A DNA stretch of 64,000 bases, from NCBI RefSeq assembly GCF_029227915.1, contig NC_079883.1, positions 31,684,001 to 31,748,000 on the forward strand, in the 5' to 3' direction. This stretch comes from Hydractinia symbiolongicarpus (taxonomy: Eukaryota > Cnidaria > Hydrozoa > Anthoathecata > Hydractiniidae). A program made the position numbers and the translations under genes. Positions 1 to 10,409 of the stretch are shown here, piece by piece (within the stretch, counting starts at the first letter, position 1; every line of letters begins with the position of its first letter). The notes beneath the pieces are model-generated. The model ran no database searches. It was not told the DNA's origin and was given only the letters and a program-made list of their open reading frames with translations.

Positions 1-324
1 TATTCAGGGTCTCATCAAAAATGAAAACATTTTTGAAAACTACAAGTCTCATGCGTTTTAGTGGTGAAAAAATAATTTAAAAAATCGTTCGGGAAATGAG
101 TTTACTCCCTGGGTACTTTCTTGTATACTTTTGACTATACGGGCCGAGTCCGGGATTTACGGGAAATCGCGGATTTTCGTTTGCCGGCGATTAAACTTCT
201 TTTATTAAGCGTCCCATCAAATATGAAAATATTTTTGAAAACTACAAGTCTCATGCGTTTAGTGGTAAAAAAATAATATAAAAAATCGTTCGGGAAATGA
301 GTTTACTCCCTGGGTACTTTCTTT

Positions 325-342
325 GTATACTTTTGACTATAC
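325..342. other. Short dyad GTATA-N8-TATAC in the monomer
   Basis: GTATA (325-329) and TATAC (338-342) are perfect inverted repeats around an 8-bp spacer, and GTATAC is itself palindromic. It is present in most copies. Variants with gcatac or taaattgaat weaken the left arm, and one monomer (52280-52461) has lost the element completely. A protein-binding site is possible but not shown. Confidence 0.6.
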
Positions 343-366
343 GGGCCAAGCCCGGGATTTACGGGA

Positions 367-394
367 AATCGCGGGTTTTCGTTTGCCGGCGATT
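367..394. other. Dyad symmetry in the monomer (9-bp arms, 10-bp loop)
   Basis: The arms AATCGCGGG (367-375) and CCGGCGATT (386-394) pair at eight of nine positions around the loop TTTTCGTTTG; the only mismatch is the seventh pair (G opposite G). The element recurs in most monomers of the array. The mismatch is G/G in one variant and A/G in the aatcgcagg variant. In copies with tttcccgg, GGG can pair with CCC if one G is bulged. It could form a cruciform or a DNA- or RNA-level hairpin, or be a site for a dimeric DNA-binding protein. No function is shown by the sequence. Confidence 0.7.
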
Positions 395-2224
395 AAACTT
401 CTTTTATTCAGCGTCTCATCAAAAATGAAAACATTTTTAAAAACTACAAGTCTTATGCGTTTTAGTGGTGAAAAAATAATTTAAAAAATCGTTCTGGAAA
501 TAAGTTTACTCCCTGGGTACTTTCTTTGTATAAATTGAATATACGTGCCAAGCCCGGGATTTACGGGAAATCGCGGGTTTTCGTTTCCCGGCGATTAAAC
601 TGCTTTTATTCAGCGTCTCATGAAAAATGAAAAGATTCTTGAAAACTACAAGTCTCATGCGTTTTAGTGCTGAAATAATAATTTAAAAAATCGTTCGGGA
701 AATGAGTTTACTCCCTGGGTACTTTCTTTGTATACTTTTGACTATACGGGCCAAGCCCGGGATTTACGGGAAATCGCGGGTTTTCGTTTGCCGGCGATTA
801 AACTTCTTTTATTCAGCGTCTCATCAAAAATGAAAACATTTTTAAAAACTACAAGTCTTATGCGTTTTAGTTGTGAAAAAATAATTTAAAAAATCGTTCG
901 GGAAATGAGTTTATTCCCTGGGTACTTTCTTTGTATACTTTTGACTATACGGGCCAAGCCCGAGATTTACGGGAAATCGCGGGTTTTCGTTTGCCGGCGA
1001 TTAAACTTCTTTTATTCAGCGTCTCATCAAAAATGAAAACATTTTTGAAAACTACAAGTCTCATGCGATTTAGTAGTGAAAAAATAATTTTAAAAATCGT
1101 TCGGGAAATGAGTTTACTCCCTGGGTACTTTCTTGTATACTTTTGACTATACGGGCCGAGTCCGGGATTTACGGGAAATCGCGGATTTTCGTTTGCCGGC
1201 GATTGAACTTCTTTTATTCAGCGTCCCATCAAATATGAAAATATTTTGGAAAACTACAAGTCTCATGCGTTTTAGTGGTGAAAAAATAATTTAAAAAATC
1301 GTTCGGGAAATGAGTTTACTCCCTGGGTACTTTCTTTGCATACTTTTGACTATACGGGCCAGGTCCGGGATTTACGGGAAATCGCGGGTTTCCGTTTGCC
1401 GGCGATTAAACTTTTTTTATTCAGGGTCTCATCAAAAATGAAAACATTTTTGAAAACTACAAGTCTCATGCGTTTTAGTGGTGAAAAAATAATTTAAAAA
1501 ATCGTTCGGGAAATGAGTTTACTCCCTGGGTACTTTCTTGTATACTTTTGACTATACGGGCCAAGCCCGGGATTTACGGGAAATCGCGGGTTTTCGTTTG
1601 CCGGCGATTAAACTTCTTTTATTCAGCGTCTCATCAAAAATGAAAACATTTTTAAAAACTACAAGTCTTATGCGTTTTAGTGGTGAAAAAATAATTTAAA
1701 AAATCGTTCTGGAAATAAGTTTACTCCCTGGGTACTTTCTTTGTATAAATTGAATATACGTGCCAAGCCCGGGATTTACGGGAAATCGCGGGTTTTCGTT
1801 TCCCGGCGATTAAACTGCTTTTATTCAGCGTCTCATGAAAAATGAAAAGATTCTTGAAAACTACAAGTCTCATGCGTTTTAGTGGTGAAATAATAATTTA
1901 AAAAATCGTTCGGGAAATGAGTTTACTCCCTGGGTACTTTCTTTGTATACTTTTGACTATACGGGCCAAGCCCGGGATTTACGGGAAATCGCGGGTTTTC
2001 GTTTGCCGGCGATTAAACTTCTTTTAATCAGCGTCTCATCAAAAATGAAAACATTTTTAAAAACTACAAGTCTTATGCGTTTTAGTTGTGAAAAAATAAT
2101 TTAAAAAATCGTTCGGGAAATGAGTTTATTCCCTGGGTACTTTCTTTGTATACTTTTGACTATACGGGCCAAGCCCGAGATTTACGGGAAATCGCGGGTT
2201 TTCGTTTGCCGGCGATTAAACTTC

Positions 2225-3545
2225 TTTTATTCAGCGTCCCATCAAATATGAAAATATTTTTGAAAACTACAAGTCTCATGCGTTTAGTGGTAAAAAAATA
2301 ATATAAAAAATCGTTCGGGAAATGAGTTTTCTCCCTGGGTACTTTCTTTGTATACTTTTGACTATACGGGCCAAGCCCGGGATTTACGGGAAATCGCGGG
2401 TTTTCGTTTGCCGGCGATTAAACTTCTTTTATTCAGCGTCTCATCAAAAATGAAAACATTTTTAAAAACTACAAGTCTTATGCGTTTTAGTGGTGAAAAA
2501 ATAATTTAAAAAATCGTTCTGGAAATAAGTTTACTCCCTGGGTACTTTCTTTGTATAAATTGAATATACGTGCCAAGCCCGGGATTTACGGGAAATCGCG
2601 GGTTTTCGTTTCCCGGCGATTAAACTGCTTTTATTCAGCGTCTCATGAAAAATGAAAAGATTCTTGAAAACTACAAGTCTCATGCGTTTTAGTGGTGAAA
2701 TAATAATTTAAAAAATCGTTCGGGAAATGAGTTTACTCCCTGGGTACTTTCTTTGTATACTTTTGACTATACGGGCCAAGCCCGGGATTTACGGGAAATC
2801 GCGGGTTTTCGTTTGCCGGCGATTAAACTTCTTTTATTCAGCGTCTCATCAAAAATGAAAACATTTTTAAAAACTACAAGTCTTATGCGTTTTAGTTGTG
2901 AAAAAATAATTTAAAAAATCGTTCGGGAAATGAGTTTATTCCCTGGGTACTTTCTTTGTATACTTTTGACTATACGGGCCAAGCCCGAGATTTACGGGAA
3001 ATCGCGGGTTTTCGTTTGCCGGCGATTAAACTTCTTTTATTCAGCGTCTCATCAAAAATGAAAACATTTTTGAAAACTACAAGTCTCATGCGATTTAGTG
3101 GTGAAAAAATAATTTTAAAAATCGTTCGGGAAATGAGTTTACTCCCTGGGTACTTTCTTGTATACTTTTGACTATCCGGGCCGAGTCCGGGCTTTACGGG
3201 AAATCGCGGATTTTCGTTTGCCGGCGATTAAACTTCTTTTATTCAGCGTCCCATCAAATATGAAAATATTTTGGAAAACTACAAGTCTCATGCGTTTTAT
3301 TGGTGAAAAAATAATTTAAAAAATCGTTCGGGAAATGAGTTTACTCCCTGGGTACTTTCTTTGCATACTTTTGACTATACGGGCCAGGTCCGGGATTTAC
3401 GGGAAATCGCGGGTTTCCGTTTGCCGGCGATTAAACTTCTTTTATTCAGGGTCTCATCAAAAATGAAAACATTTTTGAAAACTACAAGTCTCATGCGTTT
3501 TAGTGGTGAAAAAATAATTTAAAAAATCGTTCTGGAAATAAGTTT
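2225..3545 (+). repeat. Satellite block A, copy 2
   Basis: It corresponds to about 200-1520 at an offset of 2025 bp, sharing the unusual cccgagattta monomer (2986 against 961) and the aataattttaaaa variant. Differences include gagttttct at 2325 and tatccgggcc at 3173. It contains about 6.5 monomers. Confidence 0.75.
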
Positions 3546-3732
3546 ACTCCATGGGTACTTTCTTTGTATAAATTGAATATACGTGCCAAGCCCGGGATTT
3601 ACGGGAAATCGCGGGTTTTCGTTTCCCGGCGATTAAACTGCTTTTATTCAGCGTCTCATGAAAAATGAAAAGATTCTTGAAAACTACAAGTCTCATGCGT
3701 TTTAGTGGTGAAATAATAATTTAAAAAATCGT

Positions 3733-4855
3733 TTGGGAAATGAGTTTACTCCCTCGGTACTTTCTTTGTATACTTTTGACTATACGGGCCGAGTCCAGGA
3801 TTTACGGGAAATCGCAGGTTTTCGTTTGCCGGCGATTAAACTTCTTTTATTCAGCGTCTCATCAAAAATGAAAACATTTTTAAAAACTACAAGTCTTATG
3901 CGTTTTAGTTGTGAAAAAATAATTTAAAAAATCGTTCGGGAAATGAGTTTACTCCCTGGGTACTTTCTTGTATACTTTTGACTATACGGGCCGAGTCCGG
4001 GATTTACGGGAAATCGCGGATTTTTGTTTGCCGGCGATTAAACTTCTTTTATTCAGCGTCCCATCAAATATGAAAATATTTTGGAAAACTACAAGTCTCA
4101 TGCGTTTTAGTGGTGAAAAAATAATTTAAAAAATCGTTCGGGAAATGAGTTTACTCCCTGGGTACTTTCTTTGCATACTTTTGACTATACGGGCCAGGTC
4201 CGGGATTTACGGGAAATCGCGGGTTTCCGTTTGCCGGCGATTAAACTTCTTTTATTCAGGGTCTCATCAAAAATGAAAACATTTTTGAAAACTACAAGTC
4301 TCATGCGTTTTAGTGGTGAAAAAATAATTTAAAAAATCGTTCGGGAAATGAGTTTACTCCCTGGGTACTTTCTTGTATACTTTTGACTATACGGGCCGAG
4401 TCCGAGATTTACGGGAAATCGCGGATTTTCGTTTGCCGGCGATTAAAATTCTTTTATTCAGCGTCCCATCAAATATGAAAACATTTTTGAAAACTACAAG
4501 TCTCATGCGTTTAGTGGTAAAAAAATAATATAAAAAATCGTTCGGGAAATGAGTTTACTCCCTGGGTACTTTCTTTGTATACTTTTGACTATACGGGCCA
4601 AGCCCGGGATTTACGGGAAATCGCGGGTTTTCGTTTGCCGGCGATTAAACTTCTTTTATTCAGCGTCTCATCAAAAATGAAAACATTTTTAAAAACTACA
4701 AGTCTTATGCGTTTTAGTGGTGAAAAAATAATTTAAAAAATCGTTCTGGAAATAAGTTTACTCCCTGGGTACTTTCTTTGTATAAATTGAATATACGTGC
4801 CAAGCCCGGGATTTACGGGAAATCGCGGGTTTTCGTTTCCCGGCGATTAAACTTC
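3733..4855 (+). repeat. Partial copy of the 6-monomer higher-order repeat
   Basis: The monomer order is that of the 6-mer copies further right: cgtttggg with gccgagtccagg; cttgtatac with gcggatttt; gcatac with ccaggtccggg; cttgtatac followed by the aataatata tail; ccaagcccggg; then the tataaattg monomer. The last monomer changes partway: at about 4850 aaacttc and gtcccatc replace aaactgc and gtctcatg, so the copy is a recombinant junction. Confidence 0.7.
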
Positions 4856-5060
4856 TTTTATTCAGCGTCCCATCAAATATGAAAATATTTTGGAAAACTA
4901 CAAGTCTCATGCGTTTTAGTGGTGAAAAAATAATTTAAAAAATCGTTCGGGAAATGAGTTTACTCCCTGGGTACTTTCTTTGCATACTTTTGACTATACG
5001 GGCCAGGTCCGGGATTTACGGGAAATCGCGGGTTTCCGTTTGCCGGCGATTAAACTTCTT

Positions 5061-6605
5061 TTATTCAGGGTCTCATCAAAAATGAAAACATTTTTGAAAA
5101 CTACAAGTCTCATGCGTTTTAGTGGTGAAAAAATAATTTAAAAATCGTTCGGGAAATGAGTTTACTCCCTGGGTACTTTCTTGTATACTTTTGACTATAC
5201 GGGCCGAGTCCGGGATTTACGGGAAATCGCGGATTTTCGTTTGCCGGCGATTAAACTTCTTTTATTAAGCGTCCCATCAAATATGAAAATATTTTTGAAA
5301 ACTACAAGTCTCATGCGTTTAGTGGTAAAAAAATAATATAAAAAATCGTTCGGGAAATGAGTTTACTCCCTGGGTACTTTCTTTGTATACTTTTGACTAT
5401 ACGGGCCAAGCCCGGGATTTACGGGAAATCGCGGGTTTTCGTTTGCCGGCGATTAAACTTCTTTTATTCAGCGTCTCATCAAAAATGAAAACATTTTTAA
5501 AAACTACAAGTCTTATGCGTTTTAGTGGTGAAAAAATAATTTAAAAAATCGTTCTGGAAATAAGTTTACTCCCTGGGTACTTTCTTTGTATAAATTGAAT
5601 ATACGTGCCAAGCCCGGGATTTACGGGAAATCGCGGGTTTTCGTTTCCCGGCGATTAAACTGCTTTTATTCAGCGTCTCATGAAAAATGAAAAGATTCTT
5701 GAAAACTACAAGTCTCATGCGTTTTAGTGCTGAAATAATAATTTAAAAAATCGTTCGGGAAATGAGTTTACTCCCTGGGTACTTTCTTTGTATACTTTTG
5801 ACTATACGGGCCAAGCGCGGGATTTACGGGAAATCGCGGGTTTTCGTTTGCCGGCGATTAAACTTCTTTTATTCAGCGTCTCATCAAAAATGAAAACATT
5901 TTTAAAAACTACAAGTCTTATGCGTTTTAGTTGTGAAAAAATAATTTAAAAAATCGTTCGGGAAATGAGTTTATTCCCTGGGTACTTTCTTTGTATACTT
6001 TTGACTATACGGGCCAAGCCCGAGATTTACGGGAAATCGCGGGTTTTCGTTTGCCGGCGATTAAACTTCTTTTATTCAGCGTCTCATCAAAAATGAAAAC
6101 ATTTTTGAAAACTACAAGTCTCATGCGATTTAGTAGTGAAAAAATAATTTTAAAAATCGTTCGGGAAATGAGTTTACTCCCTGGGTACTTTCTTGTATAC
6201 TTTTGACTATACGGGCCGAGTCCGGGATTTACGGGAAATCGCGGATTTTCGTTTGCCGGCGATTAAACTTCTTTTATTCAGCGTCCCATCAAATATGAAA
6301 ATATTTTGGAAAACTACAAGTCTCATGCGTTTTAGTGGTGAAAAAATAATTTAAAAAATCGTTCGGGAAATGAGTTTACTCCCTGGGTACTTTCTTTGCA
6401 TACTTTTGACTATACGGGCCAGGTCCGGGATTTACGGGAAATCGCGGGTTTCCGTTTGCCGGCGATTAAACTTTTTTTATTCAGGGTCTCATCAAAAATG
6501 AAAACATTTTTGAAAACTACAAGTCTCATGCGTTTTAGTGGTGAAAAAATAATTTAAAAAATCGTTGGGGAAATGAGTTTACTCCCTGGGTACTTTCTTG
6601 TATAC
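5061..6605 (+). repeat. Satellite block A, copy 3
   Basis: It corresponds to 1-1545 at an offset of 5060 bp. It shares the private tattaagcg, cccgagattta and aataattttaaaa variants, and differs by a few substitutions and one 2-bp indel. Downstream, the copies part company after about 6605. Confidence 0.8.
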
Positions 6606-6712
6606 TTTTGACTATACGGGCCGAGTCCGGGATTTACGGGAAATCGCGGATTTTCGTTTGCCGGCGATTAAACTTCTTTTATTAAGCGTCCCATCAAATA
6701 TGAAAATATTTT

Positions 6713-7926
6713 TGAAAACTACAAGTCTCATGCGTTTTAGTGGTGAAAAAATAATTTAAAAAATCGTTCTGGAAATAAGTTTACTCCCTGGGTACTTTCT
6801 TTGTATAAATTGAATATACGGGCCAAGCCCGGGATTTACGGGAAATCGCGGGTTTTCGTTTCCCGGCGATTAAACTGCTTTTATTCAGCGTCTCATGAAA
6901 AATGAAAAGATTCTTGAAAACTACAAGTCTCATGCGTTTTAGTGGTGAAATAATAATTTAAAAAATCGTTTGGGAAATGAGTTTACTCCCTGGGTACTTT
7001 CTTTGTATACTTTTGACTATACGGGCCGAGTCCAGGATTTACGGGAAATCGCAGGTTTTCGTTTGCCGGCGATTAAACTTCTTTTATTCAGCGTCTCATC
7101 AAAAATGAAAACATTTTTAAAAACTACAAGTCTTATGCGTTTTAGTTGTGAAAAAATAATTTAAAAAATCGTTCGGGAAATGAGTTTACTCCCTGGGTAC
7201 TTTCTTGTATACTTTTGACTATACGGGCCGAGTCCGGGATTTACGGGAAATCGCGGATTTTTGTTTGCCGGCGATTAAACTTCTTTTATTCAGCGTCCCA
7301 TCAAATATGAAAATATTTTGGAAAACTACAAGTCTCATGCGTTTTAGTGGTGAAAAAATAATTTAAAAAATCGTTCTGGAAATAAGTTTACTCCCTGGGT
7401 ACTTTCTTTGTATAAATTGAATATACGGGCCAAGCCCGGGATTTACGGGAAATCGCGGGTTTTCGTTTCCCGGCGATTAAACTGCTTTTATTCAGCGTCT
7501 CATGAAAAATGAAAAGATTCTTGAAAACTACAAGTCTCATGCGTTTTAGTGGTGAAATAATAATTTAAAAAATCGTTTGGGAAATGAGTTTACTCCCTGG
7601 GTACTTTCTTTGTATACTTTTGACTATACGGGCCGAGTCCAGGATTTACGGGAAATCGCAGGTTTTCGTTTGCCGGCGATTAAACTTCTTTTATTCAGCG
7701 TCTCATCAAAAATGAAAACATTTTTAAAAACTACAAGTCTTATGCGTTTTAGTTGTGAAAAAATAATTTAAAAAATCGTTCGGGAAATGAGTTTACTCCC
7801 TGGGTACTTTCTTGTATACTTTTGACTATACGGGCCGAGTCCGGGATTTACGGGAAATCGCGGATTTTTGTTTGCCGGCGATTAAACTTCTTTTATTCAG
7901 CGTCCCATCAAATGTGAAAATATTTT
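6713..7926 (+). repeat. Tandem 3-monomer duplication (2 x 607 bp)
   Basis: 6713-7319 is repeated at 7320-7926 with an offset of 607 bp. Both carry the tataaattg monomer with tatacgggcc instead of the more common tatacgtgcc, followed by the gccgagtccagg monomer. A difference is aaatatg against aaatgtg at about 7912. The right copy overlaps the start of the 6-monomer repeat at 7577. Confidence 0.75.
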
Positions 7927-8790
7927 GGAAAACTACAAGTCTCATGCGTTTTAGTGGTGAAAAAATAATTTAAAAAATCGTTCGGGAAATGAGTTTACTC
8001 CCTGGGTACTTTCTTTGCATACTTTTGACTATACGGGCCAGGTCCGGGATTTACGGGAAATCGCGGGTTTCCGTTTGCCGGCGATTAAACTTCTTTTATT
8101 CAGGGTCTCATCAAAAATGAAAACATTTTTGAAAACTACAAGTCTCATGCGTTTTAGTGGTGAAAAAATAATTTAAAAAATCGTTCGGGAAATGAGTTTA
8201 CTCCCTGGGTACTTTCTTGTATACTTTTGACTATACGGGCCGAGTCCGGGATTTACGGGAAATCGCGGATTTTCGTTTGCCGGCGATTAAACTTCTTTTA
8301 TTCAGCGTCCCATCAAATATGAAAATATTTTTGAAAACTACAAGTCTCATGCGTTTAGTGGTAAAAAAATAATATAAAAAATCGTTCGGGAAATGAGTTT
8401 ACTCCCTGGGTACTTTCTTTGTATACTTTTGACTATACGGGCCAAGCCCGGGATTTACGGGAAATCGCGGGTTTTCGTTTGCCGGCGATTAAACTTCTTT
8501 TATTCAGCGTCTCATCAAAAATGAAAACATTTTTAAAAACTACAAGTCTTATGCGTTTTAGTGGTGAAAAAATAATTTAAAAAATCGTTCTGGAAATAAG
8601 TTTACTCCCTGGGTACTTTCTTTGTATAAATTGAATATACGTGCCAAGCCCGGGATTTACGGGAAATCGCGGGTTTTCGTTTCCCGGCGATTAAACTGCT
8701 TTTATTCAGCGTCTCATGAAAAATGAAAAGATTCTTGAAAACTACAAGTCTCATTCGTTTTAGTGGTGAAAAATTAATTTAAAAAATCGT
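7577..8790 (+). repeat. 6-monomer higher-order repeat, copy 1 (1214 bp)
   Basis: Six distinct monomer types occur in fixed order, matching 9196-10409 and 10410-11623 type for type. It is separated from the next copy by an extra pair of monomers. Its last monomer has the cattcgtttt and aaaaattaattt variants near 8754 that also appear at the ends of the 9196 and 10410 copies. Confidence 0.8.
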
Positions 8791-9195
8791 TCGGGAAATG
8801 AGTTTACTCCCTGGGTACTTTCTTTGCATACTTTTGACTATACGGGCCAGGTCCGGGATTTACGGGAAATCGCGGGTTTCCGTTTGCCGGCGATTAAACT
8901 TCTTTTATTCAGGGTCTCATCAAAAATGAAAACATTTTTGAAAACTACAAGTCTCATGCGTTTTAGTGGTGAAAAAATAATTTAAAAAATCGTTCTGGAA
9001 ATAAGTTTACTCCCTGGGTACTTTCTTTGTATAAATTGAATATACGTGCCAAGCCCGGGATTTACGGGAAATCGCGGGTTTTCGTTTCCCGGCGATTAAA
9101 CTGCTTTTATTCAGCGTCTCATGAAAAATGAAAAGATTCTTGAAAACTACAAGTCTCATGCGTTTTAGTGGTGAAATAATAATTTAAAAAATCGT
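8791..9195 (+). repeat. Extra monomer pair between higher-order repeat copies (405 bp)
   Basis: The two monomers are a gcatac/ccaggtccggg type and a tataaattg type (element at 9030). They repeat types 3 and 6 of the flanking 6-mer and break its regular phase, as an unequal exchange or a deletion of the intervening types would. Confidence 0.65.
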
Positions 9196-10409
9196 TTGGG
9201 AAATAAGTTTACTCCCTGGGTACTTTCTTTGTATACTTTTGACTATACGGGCCGAGTCCAGGATTTACGGGAAATCGCAGGTTTTCGTTTGCCGGCGATT
9301 AAACTTCTTTTATTCAGCGTCTCATCAAAAATGAAAACATTTTTAAAAACTACAAGTCTTATGCGTTTTAGTTGTGAAAAAATAATTTAAAAAATCGTTC
9401 GGGAAATGAGTTTACTCCCTGGGTACTTTCTTGTATACTTTTGACTATACGGGCCGAGTCCGGGATTTACGGGAAATCGCGGATTTTTGTTTGCCGGCGA
9501 TTAAACTTCTTTTATTCAGCGTCCCATCAAATATGAAAATATTTTGGAAAACTACAAGTCTCATGCGTTTTAGTGGTGAAAAAATAATTTAAAAAATCGT
9601 TCGGGAAATGAGTTTACTCCCTGGGTACTTTCTTTGCATACTTTTGACTATACGGGCCAGGTCCGGGATTTACGGGAAATCGCGGGTTTCCGTTTGCCGG
9701 CGATTAAACTTCTTTTATTCAGGGTCTCATCAAAAATGAAAACATTTTTGAAAACTACAAGTCTCATGCGTTTTAGTGGTGAAAAAATAATTTAAAAAAT
9801 CGTTCGGGAAATGAGTTTACTCCCTGGGTACTTTCTTGTATACTTTTGACTATACGGGCCGAGTCCGGGATTTACGGGAAATCGCGGATTTTCGTTTGCC
9901 GGCGATTAAACTTCTTTTATTCAGCGTCCCATCAAATATGAAAATATTTTTGAAAATTACAAGTCTCATGCGTTTAGTGGTAAAAAAATAATATAAAAAA
10001 TCGTTCGGGAAATGAGTTTACTCCCTGGGTACTTTCTTTGTATACTTTTGACTATACGGGCCAATCCCGGGATTTACGGGAAATCGCGGGTTTTCGTTTG
10101 CCGGCGATTAAACTTCTTTTATTCAGCGTCTCATCAAAAATGAAAACATTTTTAAAAACTACAAGTCTTATGCGTTTTAGTGGTGAAAAAATAATTTAAA
10201 AAATCGTTCTGGAAATAAGTTTACTCCCTGGGTACTTTCTTTGTATAAATTGAATATACGTGCCAAGCCCGGGATTTACGGGAAATCGCGGGTTTTGGTT
10301 TCCCGGCGATTAAACTGCTTTTATTCAGCGTCTCATGAAAAATGAAAAGATTCTTGAAAACTACAAGTCTCATTCGTTTTAGTGGTGAAAAATTAATTTA
10401 AAAAATCGT
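9196..10409 (+). repeat. 6-monomer higher-order repeat, copy 2 (1214 bp)
   Basis: The order of types is the same as in 7577-8790 and it is directly followed by the next copy at 10410. Private differences include aaataag at 9201, gaaaattac near 9955, ccaatcccgg near 10063 and ttttggttt near 10295. Confidence 0.85.

Larger units (their letters stand above)
301..503 (+). repeat. Reference monomer (203 bp) used to describe the family
   Basis: This copy shows the usual order of landmarks, starting at gtttactccctggg: a GTATAC/TATAC dyad (325-342); a GC-rich segment with CCCGGG at 351-356; a long dyad (367-394); a T-rich stretch with the GCGTCTCATC landmark; an A/T-tract block (tgaaaac appears in tandem in many copies); the ctacaagtct and atgcgtttt landmarks; and an A-rich run ending in aaaaaatcg before the next copy. 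Hand count gives 77 G+C of 203 (38%) for the consensus form, with 12 CpG. Main variable sites are: ccctggg or cacaggg; tacttttgac, tacattcgac or taaattgaat; ccaagcccggg, ccgagtccggg, ccaggtccggg or ccgagtccagg; tttacggg or tttaggg; tttgccgg, tttcccgg or ttttccgg; aaacttc, aaactgc or aaacctc; and cgttcggg, cgttctgg or cgtttggg. Confidence 0.9.
1..1545 (+). repeat. Satellite block A, copy 1 (window-edge truncated)
   Basis: It matches 5061-6605 at an offset of 5060 bp (25 monomers), with a few differences such as a 2-bp A deletion near 5140, attgaac against attaaac at 1201/6261, and tattaagcg shared at 205 and 5265. Part of it (about 200-1520) also matches about 2225-3545 at an offset of 2025 bp (10 monomers). 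Similarity ends near 1550, where ccaagcccggg replaces ccgagtccggg. Confidence 0.8.

Noticed and set aside
367-394. Dyad as a Rho-independent terminator
   Set aside because: There is no downstream run of T directly after the arm, the stem has a mismatch, and the array has no genes to terminate.
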